Below, piece after piece: positions 27,429-36,048 of a DNA stretch of 44,614 nucleotides. Position 1 is the stretch's first letter; each line of letters opens with the position of its first letter. Where the stretch lies: positions 1 through 44,614 of the forward strand of contig JAAYBB010000006.1 in the NCBI GenBank assembly GCA_012719075.1, written 5' to 3'. Origin of the DNA: Clostridiales bacterium (GTDB lineage: Bacteria; Bacillota; Clostridia; Oscillospirales; Feifaniaceae). The notes beneath the pieces are model-generated. The model saw only the letters and a program-made list of their open reading frames with translations, made no database searches and was not told where the DNA came from. The position numbers and the translations under genes were made by a program.

Positions 27429-29621
27429 ATGTCAAATTTACTCATTGTGGAGTCCCCGGCCAAGGCCAAGACCATTAAAAAGTACCTCGGCAGCAGCTTC
27501 AAGGTGATGGCCTCGATGGGGCACGTCCGCGACCTGCCCAAGAGCAAGCTGGGCATTGATGTCGACAACAACTTCGAACCGAGCTACATTGCCATCCGCG
27601 GCAAGGGCGATTTGATCAAGGGCCTCAAAAAGGAGGCCAAGAGTGCCAAAAAGGTCTACCTCGGCACCGACCCCGACCGCGAGGGGGAGGCCATTTCATG
27701 GCACCTGTGCCAGCTGCTCGACCTGGACGACCACGCGCCCATCCGGGTCACCTTCAACGAGATCACCAAGCAGGCGGTGCAGCAGGGGGTCAAGAACCCC
27801 CGCCCGCTCAACATGGACCTCGTGGACGCCCAGCAGGCCCGGCGCGTCGTCGACCGCCTGGTGGGGTATAAAATCAGCCCCTTTCTGTGGAAAAAGGTGC
27901 GCAAGGGCCTCTCGGCCGGCCGCGTGCAGTCGGTGGCCACCCGCCTGATCGTGGACCGCGAGGAGGAGATCGAGGCCTTTGTGCCGGTCGAGTACTGGAC
28001 CGTCGAGGCCGACCTGAACACCGAGGGCGGGGAGCTGTTTACGGCCCGCTTTTACGGCGACGCAGGGGGCAAGATCGCCCTCTCCAACCAGCAGGAGACC
28101 GACGAGGTGCTGGCCGTGCTGCGGCAGGCCGGCTACCGCGTGACCTCGGTCAAAAAGGGGCAGAAGCGGCGCAACCCAGCACCCCCCTTCACGACCTCGA
28201 CGCTGCAGCAGGAGGCCTCGCGCAAGCTGGGCTTCACCTCGAGAAAGACCATGTCCATCGCGCAGGAGCTGTACGAGGGCGTCGACATCGAGGGCGTCGG
28301 CCTGATGGGCATCATCACCTATATGCGCACCGATTCGCTGCGCATTTCGCAGGACGCCCTGAACGAGGTGCGGGCCTTTATCGGCAACACCTACGGCGAG
28401 AAGTACCGGCCCAAGTCGCCGCGCGTCTACCGCAGCCGCGGCGGCGCGCAGGACGCCCACGAGACCATCCGCCCCTCTGCGGTCACGCTGCTGCCCGAGC
28501 AGGCGAAGGGCAGCCTGCCGGCCGACCACTACCGGCTGTACAAGCTGATCTGGGATCGCTTTGTGGCCTGCCAGATGGAGTCGCAGGTGCTGGACGTCGT
28601 CAATGTCGAGGTCGAGGCCGACGGCGGCAGCAGGCGCTACCAGTTGCGCGCCTCGGGCAACACGGTCCGCTTTCCGGGCTTTACCGCGATTTACGAGGAG
28701 GCCGCCCCCGAGCGCAGCGGGCGCGAGGGGGAGGAGGCCGACGAGAAGGGGGGCCGGCTGCCGCCGCTCGAGGAGGGCAACCCGCTCTCGCTGGCCGACC
28801 TGCACGGCGACCAGCACTTCACGCAGCCCCCGCCGCGCTTTACCGAGGCCGGGCTCATCAAGGCACTCGAGGAAAACGGCATCGGCCGCCCCTCCACCTA
28901 TGCGCCCACCATCTCGACGATCCTGGCCCGCGACTACGTGGTCAAGGACGGCAAGAGCTTTAAGCCGACGCCGCTGGGCATCGTGACCACGACGCTGATG
29001 AAGGACCACTTCCGCGACATTGTCGACATCGACTTCACGGCCACGATGGAGAGCAACCTCGATCGGGTGGCCGGCGGAGAGGTGGACTGGCAGCAGACCA
29101 TCAAGGCCTTTTACGAGCCCTTTCAAAAGGAGCTCGACCGGGCCGAGACCGAGCTGGGCGGCATCTACTTCAAGGTGCCCGACGAGCAGACCGAGGAGGT
29201 CTGCGAGCGCTGCGGGCGCAACATGGTCATCAAGTCGGGGCGCTACGGCAAGTTTCTGGCCTGCCCCGGCTACCCCGACTGCAAGAACACCAAGCCCTTA
29301 ATCCACGACACCGGCGCCAAGTGCCCCAAGTGCGGCGGGCGCATCGTGCAGCGCGTCAGCAAGAACAAGAACAAGTACTACGCCTGTGAATTCAACCCGA
29401 ACTGCCCCTTCATCACCTGGTACGAGCCGGCCAAGCAGCAGGTCTGCGAACTCTGCGGCAGCGCCATGCTCCAGCATGTGCGCTACGGAAAGAAGAGCCT
29501 GATCTGCGCGAACGACGCCTGTCCGAACGGCCAGGTGCCGGCCCTGCCCAAGGTGGGGGTCGCCGGCGGGGCGCCGGACAAGGAGGGCGAACAGCCAACC
29601 GTGACGGAGGGGTCCGAATGA
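27429..29621 (+). CDS. topA: DNA topoisomerase I
   Basis: Type IA topoisomerase that relaxes negative supercoils through a 5'-phosphotyrosine intermediate. 730 residues: N-terminal Toprim domain (LLIVESPAKAKTI, DPDREGEAISWH near residue 80), central toroid with catalytic Tyr298 in ITYMRTDS and the RPSTYAPTISTIL block, then three C-terminal four-cysteine zinc ribbons starting near residues 591, 631 and 672. All are complete. ATG at 27429, AAGGTGG 7 nt upstream; the frame is open to 27366 without similarity. The ATGA at the end is shared with trmFO. Confidence 0.97.
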   Translation: MSNLLIVESPAKAKTIKKYLGSSFKVMASMGHVRDLPKSKLGIDVDNNFEPSYIAIRGKGDLIKGLKKEAKSAKKVYLGTDPDREGEAISWHLCQLLDLDDHAPIRVTFNEITKQAVQQGVKNPRPLNMDLVDAQQARRVVDRLVGYKISPFLWKKVRKGLSAGRVQSVATRLIVDREEEIEAFVPVEYWTVEADLNTEGGELFTARFYGDAGGKIALSNQQETDEVLAVLRQAGYRVTSVKKGQKRRNPAPPFTTSTLQQEASRKLGFTSRKTMSIAQELYEGVDIEGVGLMGIITYMRTDSLRISQDALNEVRAFIGNTYGEKYRPKSPRVYRSRGGAQDAHETIRPSAVTLLPEQAKGSLPADHYRLYKLIWDRFVACQMESQVLDVVNVEVEADGGSRRYQLRASGNTVRFPGFTAIYEEAAPERSGREGEEADEKGGRLPPLEEGNPLSLADLHGDQHFTQPPPRFTEAGLIKALEENGIGRPSTYAPTISTILARDYVVKDGKSFKPTPLGIVTTTLMKDHFRDIVDIDFTATMESNLDRVAGGEVDWQQTIKAFYEPFQKELDRAETELGGIYFKVPDEQTEEVCERCGRNMVIKSGRYGKFLACPGYPDCKNTKPLIHDTGAKCPKCGGRIVQRVSKNKNKYYACEFNPNCPFITWYEPAKQQVCELCGSAMLQHVRYGKKSLICANDACPNGQVPALPKVGVAGGAPDKEGEQPTVTEGSE

Positions 29622-30919
29622 GCGTGCTGATTGCGGGTGCCGGGCTGGCCGGCAGCGAGGCGGCGTGGCAGCTGCTGCGCCGCGGCGTTGCGGTGGAGCT
29701 GATCGACATCAAGCCGATCGCCTTTACGCCCGCCCACCACAGCGAGGGCTTTGCCGAGCTGGTCTGCTCCAACTCGCTGCGGGCCGAAGGGGTGCTCAAC
29801 GCCGTCGGCCTGCTCAAGGAGGAGATGCGCCGCCTGGGCTCGCTGGTCATGGAGGCGGCCGACGCCACCCGCGTCCCGGCCGGCGGCGCGCTGGCGGTGG
29901 ACCGGGAGGCCTTTTCGCGCTTCATCACCGAGCGGCTGACGGGGCACCGCCTGCTGCGCTACGAGAGCCGCGAGCTGACGGCGCTGCCCGACGACCGGCT
30001 GGCCATCATCGCGACCGGCCCGCTGACCACCGGCGCGCTGTCGGCGGCCATCACCGAGGCCTTCGGGACGGCGCAGCTCTCCTTTTTCGATGCGGCCGCC
30101 CCCATCGTGGAGGCCGACTCCATCGACCGCGAGCGGGTCTTTTTTCAGTCGCGCTACGACAAGGGCGAGGCCGACTACATCAACTGTCCGATGGACCGCG
30201 AGCAGTACGACGCCTTTTACCGGGCGCTGCTCTCGGCCGAGACGGCCGAGCTGCACGGCTTTGAGCAGGGGCAGGTCTTTGAGGGCTGCCTGCCCATCGA
30301 GGTGCTGGCCGGCCGCGGGTACGACACCATGCGCTTTGGCCCCCTCAAGCCGGTCGGACTGGTGGACCCCGCCACCGGGCGGATGCCCCATGCGGTGGTC
30401 CAGCTGCGGCAGGACAATGCCGCCAAAACCCTCTACAACCTGGTCGGCTTTCAAACCCGCCTGAAGTTCGGCGAGCAAAAGCGGGTCTTCTCGATGATTC
30501 CGGGGTTGGAGCGCGCCCGCTTTGCGCGCTACGGCGTCATGCACCGCAACACCTACCTCAACTCGCCCGCGCTGCTGACCAGCACCTACTGCAGCAAGAG
30601 CCGGCCCAACCTCTACTTTGCCGGCCAGCTCAGCGGCGTCGAGGGCTATGTGGAGTCGGCCGCCTCGGGGCTGCTCTGCGGCATCCACGCGGCGCAGCGC
30701 TTCCTTGGCAAAAAGCCGGAGCCCTTTCCGCCCGAGACCGCCATGGGGGCGCTGGCGCACTATGTCGCCACGCCGGGGCGGCGGGACTTTCAGCCCATGA
30801 ACGTCAACTTTGGCATTCTGGCACCGCTCAACTTAAAGGCCTCGGGCCGAAAGGACCGGAACACCAAGCTCGCGGAGCGGGCGCTGCACATCGTCGACCG
30901 ACTGGCGAAAAACCTCTAA
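29618..30919 (+). CDS. trmFO: Methylenetetrahydrofolate-tRNA (uracil-54) methyltransferase
   Basis: FAD- and folate-dependent enzyme that makes 5-methyluridine-54 in tRNA. 433 residues. The FAD-binding GAGLAGSEAAW loop is at residues 6-16, followed by the SNSLRAEG and INCPMDREQY blocks (about 189-198) containing the cysteine next to the active site, and a second nucleotide-binding stretch YFAGQLSGVEGYVES. The C-terminal NVNFGILAPL is typical of the family. It starts in the 4-nt ATGA overlap with topA, so the two are coupled. A terminator follows, and the usual downstream neighbours hslV/codY or plsX are absent here. Confidence 0.95.
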   Translation: MSVLIAGAGLAGSEAAWQLLRRGVAVELIDIKPIAFTPAHHSEGFAELVCSNSLRAEGVLNAVGLLKEEMRRLGSLVMEAADATRVPAGGALAVDREAFSRFITERLTGHRLLRYESRELTALPDDRLAIIATGPLTTGALSAAITEAFGTAQLSFFDAAAPIVEADSIDRERVFFQSRYDKGEADYINCPMDREQYDAFYRALLSAETAELHGFEQGQVFEGCLPIEVLAGRGYDTMRFGPLKPVGLVDPATGRMPHAVVQLRQDNAAKTLYNLVGFQTRLKFGEQKRVFSMIPGLERARFARYGVMHRNTYLNSPALLTSTYCSKSRPNLYFAGQLSGVEGYVESAASGLLCGIHAAQRFLGKKPEPFPPETAMGALAHYVATPGRRDFQPMNVNFGILAPLNLKASGRKDRNTKLAERALHIVDRLAKNL

Positions 30920-30932
30920 CGGTGGAGGAGTG

Positions 30933-30960
30933 GGGCGGGTCTCAAGATTCCGCCCTTTTT
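30933..30960 (+). terminator. Intrinsic terminator after trmFO
   Basis: Stem GGGCGG (30933-30938) with CCGCCC (30950-30955) and a T5 run, 12 bp after the stop codon. Confidence 0.75.
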
Positions 30961-30974
30961 CCGCCCCATTTGCG

Positions 30975-31004
30975 TTGACAAGTCCAAGGCGTCTTGCGTA
31001 TGAT
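30975..31004 (+). promoter_or_regulatory. Sigma-A promoter of the acp-like/rnc/smc operon
   Basis: TTGACA (30975-30980), 18-bp spacer, TATGAT (30999-31004), 60 nt before the acyl-carrier-like gene. Confidence 0.8.
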
Positions 31005-31063
31005 AGGGTGGAGCACGGGCCGGCGTTGACCCGGTCCTATTTCACAGGTTGAGGTGAACAGCC

Positions 31064-31285
31064 ATGCTCATGGAATTTATCAGAGAACAGCTCGCCCTCC
31101 AGCTCAATGTGGAGGAGGACGCCGTATGGCCCGACACGCGCTTTGACGAGCTCGGGGCCGACGCCGTGGACATCGTTGAACTCGTGATGGCGCTGGAGGC
31201 CGAGTACGGCGTGCTGCTGGAGGACGAGCAGCTGGAGCGCGTCCAGACGGTGGGCGACCTCATCAAGCTGGTCGAGGAGAGCTGA
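31064..31285 (+). CDS. Acyl carrier protein homologue lacking the phosphopantetheine serine
   Basis: 73 residues that align along the whole length with bacterial ACP: helix 1, the loop with FDELGAD, helix 2 IVELVMALEAEYG and the C-terminal helix VGDLIKLVEE. In true ACP the motif at the start of helix 2 is Asp-Ser-Leu-Asp and the Ser carries 4'-phosphopantetheine. Here it reads Asp-Ala-Val-Asp: residue 34 is Ala (GCC at 31163-31165), one base from TCC Ser. The fold and acidic surface look intact, so it is not an evident pseudogene, but it cannot carry acyl chains. Position before rnc-smc is the canonical acpP place. It may act as an apo-ACP-like partner protein, or be a relic while a functional ACP lies elsewhere. 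GAGGTGA lies 7 nt before ATG 31064. Confidence 0.9.
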   Translation: MLMEFIREQLALQLNVEEDAVWPDTRFDELGADAVDIVELVMALEAEYGVLLEDEQLERVQTVGDLIKLVEES

Positions 31286-31343
31286 GGGGCCACATGTAGA
31301 AAAAAAGCGGCCATAAAAACGGACATAAAAGGAGGGGATTGCG

Positions 31344-32048
31344 CTGACCAGGGACGAAGGCCGGCAGCTTGCACAGCTGCAGGAAAAGCTGGGGCACCGG
31401 TTTGCCCAGCCGGCGCTGCTGGTGAGCGCCATGACCCACTCCTCCTTTGCCAACGAACAAAAGCCAAACCAGGTGGCCTGCAACGAGCGGCTGGAGTTTT
31501 TGGGGGATTCTGTGCTCTCGCTGATCGTGTCGCGCTACCTGTTTACGCACTACGACAGGCTGCCCGAAGGAGACCTGTCCAAGGTGCGCGCAGCGGTGGT
31601 CAACGAGAAGTCGCTGGCTGGCTTTGCGCGCAAGCTGGGGCTGGGCACCTTTTTGCGCATGGGCCGCGGCGAGGAGCAAAACCAGGGCAGAAAGCGCGAC
31701 TCCATCCTGGCCGACGCGTTTGAGGCCCTGATCGCCGCGCTCTACCTCGACGGCGACTTTGAGGCCGCCGAGGCCTTTTTGATGCCGCTGCTCGAGCGGG
31801 CGGTGGAGGCGGCCATCTCGGGCAAGCGCTTTAAGGACTACAAGACCGAGCTGCAGGAGATCGTGCAGAAGAACAAGGAGGAGACCCTCAGCTACGAGCT
31901 GGTCTCGGCCGACGGGCCGGACCACAACAAGCTGTTTGAGGTGCAGATCTACCTCAACAGCAACCCGATTGCCAAGGGCCGGGGGCGCAGTAAGAAGGAG
32001 GCCGAGCAGCAGGCGGCGCGGGCCGCGCTGGAGCTGATGGGCCAGTGA
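31344..32048 (+). CDS. rnc: Ribonuclease III (non-canonical CTG start)
   Basis: Double-strand-specific endoribonuclease that processes rRNA precursors and structured mRNAs. About 234 residues: catalytic domain with signature ERLEFLGDSVLSL (about 49-61) and the second acidic site in DAFEALIAALY (about 128-138), then a C-terminal dsRNA-binding domain (DYKTELQEIVQ ... KKEAEQQAARAAL). No ATG, GTG or TTG exists in frame between the stop at 31326-31328 and GTG 31422, yet the LGHRFAQPALLVSAMTHSSF region upstream of 31422 is conserved. AGGAGG at 31330-31335 is 8 nt before CTG 31344 and only 2 nt before ATT 31338, so CTG is favoured. Second gene of the acp-like-rnc-smc-ftsY cluster. Confidence 0.94.
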   Translation: MTRDEGRQLAQLQEKLGHRFAQPALLVSAMTHSSFANEQKPNQVACNERLEFLGDSVLSLIVSRYLFTHYDRLPEGDLSKVRAAVVNEKSLAGFARKLGLGTFLRMGRGEEQNQGRKRDSILADAFEALIAALYLDGDFEAAEAFLMPLLERAVEAAISGKRFKDYKTELQEIVQKNKEETLSYELVSADGPDHNKLFEVQIYLNSNPIAKGRGRSKKEAEQQAARAALELMGQ

Positions 32049-32070
32049 GCGCCGCCGCCGGAGCCGGCCG

Positions 32071-32517
32071 TCTCGCTTTTGCGCGGTGCTCTCGGCGCAC
32101 TGCGAGGCGGCCGACGTGCCCATCGTCAAAGTGGGGCTGCACGCCGAGCCGGGCTTTGAGCGGGGCGAGCGGGTGGCCGGCCCCCACCACCCCGTCTTTC
32201 GGGAGCTGGCCGAGGGGGCGTGCCACCTCGCCGTGGCATTGGACAAGCTGGAGGAGGTTGACGTACGCGGGCGGCGGCTGGTGCTGCTGGTCGCGCCGGG
32301 CAGGACCTCCCGCATGGCGGGGCAGGGCGGCGTCAACCGCTGGCAGTTGCTCGGGCACAGCGGCGCCGCAAGGCTGTCCATCCGCGAGCGGGCGGGGCTG
32401 GCCCCCTTTGAGGTCCAGGTTGAGATCGAACCGCGCCAAACCAAGACGAAACGGAGTTGCCTATGCGCCTCAAACAGGTGGAGATCAGCGGGTTCAAGTC
32501 CTTTCCCGACAAAGTGA
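32071..32517 (+). pseudogene. Remnant: C-terminal domain of a radical SAM protein (Elp3-like)
   Basis: Between rnc and smc one frame encodes about 120 residues resembling the C-terminal domain of the radical SAM proteins (COG1243, Elp3-like) that sit between rnc and smc in many Clostridia: CEAADVPIVKVGLH, then VAGPHHPVFRELAEG, and the later GQGGVNRW. The whole N-terminal radical SAM barrel with its CxxxCxxC iron-sulfur motif is missing. The similarity begins about 25 nt after the rnc stop, as though a deletion fused the two. No ribosome binding site precedes GTG 32086, and the frame runs 55 nt into smc. It is probably untranslated debris; an assembly deletion cannot be excluded. Family assignment is from memory of the motif pattern. 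Confidence 0.65.
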
Positions 32518-35500
32518 ATATCGACTTCGGGGACGGGATCACCGCCATCGTGGGGCCCAACGGCAGCGGCAAGAGCAACCTCGTGGACGCGGCGCGCTGG
32601 GTGCTGGGCGAGCAGAGCGCCAAAACGCTGCGCGGCGGCAAGATGGAGGACATGATCTTTGGCGGCGCGGCCGGCCGTCGGCCGGTCGGCCTGGCCGAGG
32701 TCTCGCTGGTCATCGACAACGCCGACGGGCAGCTGCCCACGCCCATGCAGGAGGTGCGGGTCACCCGCCGGCTCTACCGCTCGGGCGAGAGCGAGTACCT
32801 GCTGGGCGGGCGGCCGGTGCGGCTGCGGGACGTCTACGAGCTGTTCATGAACACCGGCATCGGGCGGGACGGCTACTCGGTCATCGGGCAGGGCCGCATC
32901 GCCGAGGTGCTGTCGGCCCGCAGCGACGAGCGGCGCACCATCTTTGAGGAGGCGGCCGGCATTGCCCGCTACCGCTACCGCCGCAATGAGTCGCAGCGGC
33001 GGCTGGAGGCCGCCGAGGCCAACCTCGTGCGGCTGCGGGACATCCTGTCGGGCTACGCCTCCCGCGTCGAGCCGCTGCGGCTCCAGATGGAGCGGGCCAG
33101 GAAGTACCTGGTCTACAGCGAGGAGCGCAAGGGGCTTGAAATCAATGTCTGGCTGCACAGCCTCGAGCAGACGCAGGACCAGGTCTCGAAGGCCGTGGAC
33201 GACCATCAGATCGCCACGGCCCAGCTGGCCGACCTGGGCGAGCGGCAGCAGCAGGCCGACCTGGCGCTGGAGGCGCAGACCGGCCGCGTGCAGCAGATCC
33301 ATGTGGAAATCGACGGGGCGCTGCGCAATCAGCGGGCGCTGGCCGAGCAGGGCGCCGCCGCGGGCAGCGCGGCCGCCGTGGCCGAGGCCGAGCTGCGGCA
33401 CAACGCCGAGCAGCGGCAGCAGCTGCTGCACAGCGCGGCGCAGTCGGGCGAGCGCCTGCAGGCCCAGCAGGGGCGCAGGCAGGCGCTCGCGGAGCAGCTT
33501 CTCCAGCACCGGCAGGCGCTGCAGGCGCAGCGGCAGCAGGTGGAGGGGCTGCAGCAGGCGCTGCGGCAGGAGGCGCTCCAGGAGGTGGAGCGCCAGATCG
33601 CCGACCTGCGGCTTTTGCTGTTTGAGCAGGCCGACCGCCTGTCGGAGCGGCGGGTGGCGCAGAGCGCCGCGGCGGCGGCCGCCGCCGCCGAGCGCGAGAA
33701 CGGCGCCCGCATCGGCAGGGAGCTCGAGGTCGCCGCACAGCAGCTGGCGCAGCGCGAGCAGGCGCATGCGGCGCTGCAGCAGGCGCTGGAGCGCGCGCGG
33801 GCGACCGCCGCCGACTGTCAAAACGCCATCCGCGGCCGGCAGATGCTGCAGGAGGGCCGCAAAAAGCGGCTCGAGGAGGCCTCTGCCGAGCTCGAGCAGG
33901 CCGGGCGGGCGCTGGCCGAGCGGCAGGAGCAGCACCGGCTGCTGGTGGGCATGGAGCAGAGCCGCGAGGGCTTTTCGGGCGCCGCCAAGCTGGTGCTCGA
34001 GGAGGCTGCGCACGGGCGCCTGCAGGGTGTGCGCGGCGCCCTCTCGTCGCTGATCGGCACCGACCCGAAGTATGCGCTGGCCATTGAGACGGCGCTGGGG
34101 CCGGCGCTGCAGAACATCGTGGTGGACACCGAGCAGCAGGCCAAGGCGGCCATCGGGCTGCTGCAGCGCCGGCAGGCCGGGCGGGCCACCTTTTTGCCGC
34201 GGAGCGCCATCCGGCCGGGCAGGGATCGGCCGAAGGCCGAGGGCAGTCTGGGCGTTGCGGCCGACCTCGTGACCTGCGGCGCCGAGGTCGCCGACATCGT
34301 CAGCTCCCTGCTGGGCCGCACGCTGGTGGCCGAGCGCATGGACGACGCCATCGCGCTGGCCAGGCGGGACGGCCACCGCTACCGCGTGGTGACGCTGGAC
34401 GGCCAGGTCATCAATGCCGGCGGCTCCATGACCGGCGGCTCGCAGGTCAAGGGGGCGGGGCTGCTGACCCGCCGGGGCCGCATCGAAGAGTTGGCCGAGG
34501 CCATTGCCGCGCAGCAGGGCGCGCTGGAGCAGCTCGCGCGGAGGCGCGAGGGGCTGGCCGGCGAGCTCGCGCTGGCGCAGGCCGAGCTCGAGGGCGCGCA
34601 GGCCGAGCTGCAGACGGCGCTGGAGGCCGCTGCGCGCACAGAGGCACAGCTGGAGGGCGCATGGCAGGCGGTCGAGGGGCTGCGGCAGCAGCACCGGGGG
34701 CTGCTGGGACAGCTTGGCGACAGCGGGGCGGCCGCCTCGAGGCTGGAGGGCGAGGCGGCCCTGGCCGAGACCGACACCCGGCAGCTGCAGGAGCGGCAGC
34801 GGGAGCTCGAGGCGCAGCTGCGCCAGCTGGAGCTCGAACAGGCGCAGGCGGCCGAATCGGTCTCGCAGGCGCTCGCCCACATCAACGAACGGCGGGTGGA
34901 GCTGGCCGCCTTTGAGAAGGAGACCGAGGGCCTTGCGGCCCAGCTGCAGGAGTTGGAGGCCGCCATCTCGCTGTCGGGCGCCGACCGGGCGCAGCTGGAG
35001 GCCCGGCAGCAGGCGCTGCAGCAGGCTGAAGAGGCGCTGCGGACACAGCTGGACCGGCACCGCGCGGAGCTGCTGCAGGCGGAGCAGGGGCAGCAGGAGC
35101 AGACCGCCCGCGTGGCCGCGCTGACCGCCGAGCGGGAGCAGGCCGAGCGCATGCAGGTGGCGCTGCGGCAGCAGTCGCGCGAGCTGGCCGACCAGAAGGA
35201 GCTGCTGGCGGCCGAGCAGGCCAGGACCGAGGCCAGGCGGCAGCAGATCGAGGCCGAGCGCGAGAGCCTGACCGCCCAGCTCTTTGACGAGTACGAGCTC
35301 ACGGTCTCGCAGGCGCAGGCGCTGCGCACGCCGATGGCGAGCAAGGCGGAGGCGCTAAAGCGCATCCAGACGCTCAAAACCGCCATCCGCCAGTTGGGGC
35401 CGGTCAACGTCGGCGCCGTCGACGAGTACCGCGAGGTTAAGCAGCAGTTCGACTTCTACACCGGGCAGATCGAGGACCTCGAGACCGGGAAGCGGGAGCT

Positions 35501-36020
35501 CGAGCGCATCATCGGGGAGCTGACCCGCGAGATGAAGCAGATTTTCGCCGACCAGTTCGCCGTGATCAACGCCCACTTCGGGCGGGTGTTCGGCGACCTG
35601 TTCGGCGGCGGAACGGCCACGCTGACGCTCTCGGACCCCTCCGACGTGCTGGGCTCCGGCATCGACATCCACGTGCGGCCCGAGGGCAAGGTCATCAACC
35701 AGCTCAGCGCCCTCTCGGGCGGGGAGCAGGCGCTGACCGCCATCGCGCTCTACTTCGCCATCCTCGAGGTGCGGCCCTCGCCCTTTGTCATCCTCGACGA
35801 GATCGACACGGCGCTCGACGAGATCAACGTGCAGCGCCTGGCCAACTACTACAAGCGCTTTTCCGGCCGGGTGCAGCTGATCCTGGTCACCCACCGCCGC
35901 GGCACCATGGAGGCCTGCGACATCCTGTACGGCGTCACGATGCAGGAGCGGGGGGTCTCCAAGCTGCTCAAGATCGACGTCAACGACCTCGAAAAAGAAA
36001 TCGGACTGACGGCCAAGTAG
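32463..36020 (+). CDS. smc: Chromosome segregation protein SMC
   Basis: Condensin ATPase that organises and separates sister chromosomes with ScpA/ScpB. 1185 residues in the standard layout: ATPase head N-part with Walker A GPNGSGKSN (about 31-39), long coiled coil, hinge domain (about 500-660) with FSGAAKLVLEEA, GVRGALSSLI and the GGSMTGGS loop, return coiled coil, then head C-part with signature LSGGEQALTA (about 1082) and Walker B FVILDEID (about 1107). The coils are extremely rich in Ala, Gln, Glu and Arg, including a run of eight Ala near residue 405. ATG 32463 (MRLKQVEISGFKSF) has GGAG 6 nt upstream. ftsY follows after 28 nt. Confidence 0.97.
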   Translation: MRLKQVEISGFKSFPDKVNIDFGDGITAIVGPNGSGKSNLVDAARWVLGEQSAKTLRGGKMEDMIFGGAAGRRPVGLAEVSLVIDNADGQLPTPMQEVRVTRRLYRSGESEYLLGGRPVRLRDVYELFMNTGIGRDGYSVIGQGRIAEVLSARSDERRTIFEEAAGIARYRYRRNESQRRLEAAEANLVRLRDILSGYASRVEPLRLQMERARKYLVYSEERKGLEINVWLHSLEQTQDQVSKAVDDHQIATAQLADLGERQQQADLALEAQTGRVQQIHVEIDGALRNQRALAEQGAAAGSAAAVAEAELRHNAEQRQQLLHSAAQSGERLQAQQGRRQALAEQLLQHRQALQAQRQQVEGLQQALRQEALQEVERQIADLRLLLFEQADRLSERRVAQSAAAAAAAAERENGARIGRELEVAAQQLAQREQAHAALQQALERARATAADCQNAIRGRQMLQEGRKKRLEEASAELEQAGRALAERQEQHRLLVGMEQSREGFSGAAKLVLEEAAHGRLQGVRGALSSLIGTDPKYALAIETALGPALQNIVVDTEQQAKAAIGLLQRRQAGRATFLPRSAIRPGRDRPKAEGSLGVAADLVTCGAEVADIVSSLLGRTLVAERMDDAIALARRDGHRYRVVTLDGQVINAGGSMTGGSQVKGAGLLTRRGRIEELAEAIAAQQGALEQLARRREGLAGELALAQAELEGAQAELQTALEAAARTEAQLEGAWQAVEGLRQQHRGLLGQLGDSGAAASRLEGEAALAETDTRQLQERQRELEAQLRQLELEQAQAAESVSQALAHINERRVELAAFEKETEGLAAQLQELEAAISLSGADRAQLEARQQALQQAEEALRTQLDRHRAELLQAEQGQQEQTARVAALTAEREQAERMQVALRQQSRELADQKELLAAEQARTEARRQQIEAERESLTAQLFDEYELTVSQAQALRTPMASKAEALKRIQTLKTAIRQLGPVNVGAVDEYREVKQQFDFYTGQIEDLETGKRELERIIGELTREMKQIFADQFAVINAHFGRVFGDLFGGGTATLTLSDPSDVLGSGIDIHVRPEGKVINQLSALSGGEQALTAIALYFAILEVRPSPFVILDEIDTALDEINVQRLANYYKRFSGRVQLILVTHRRGTMEACDILYGVTMQERGVSKLLKIDVNDLEKEIGLTAK

Positions 36021-36048
36021 GCCGTGCACAGTGAAGGGGGAACCCCAA

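Noticed and set aside
31263-35060. A 1265-codon open frame antisense to smc
   Set aside because: It mirrors the GC-rich codons of smc, has no ribosome binding site or protein-like motifs, and smc is unmistakable on the + strand.
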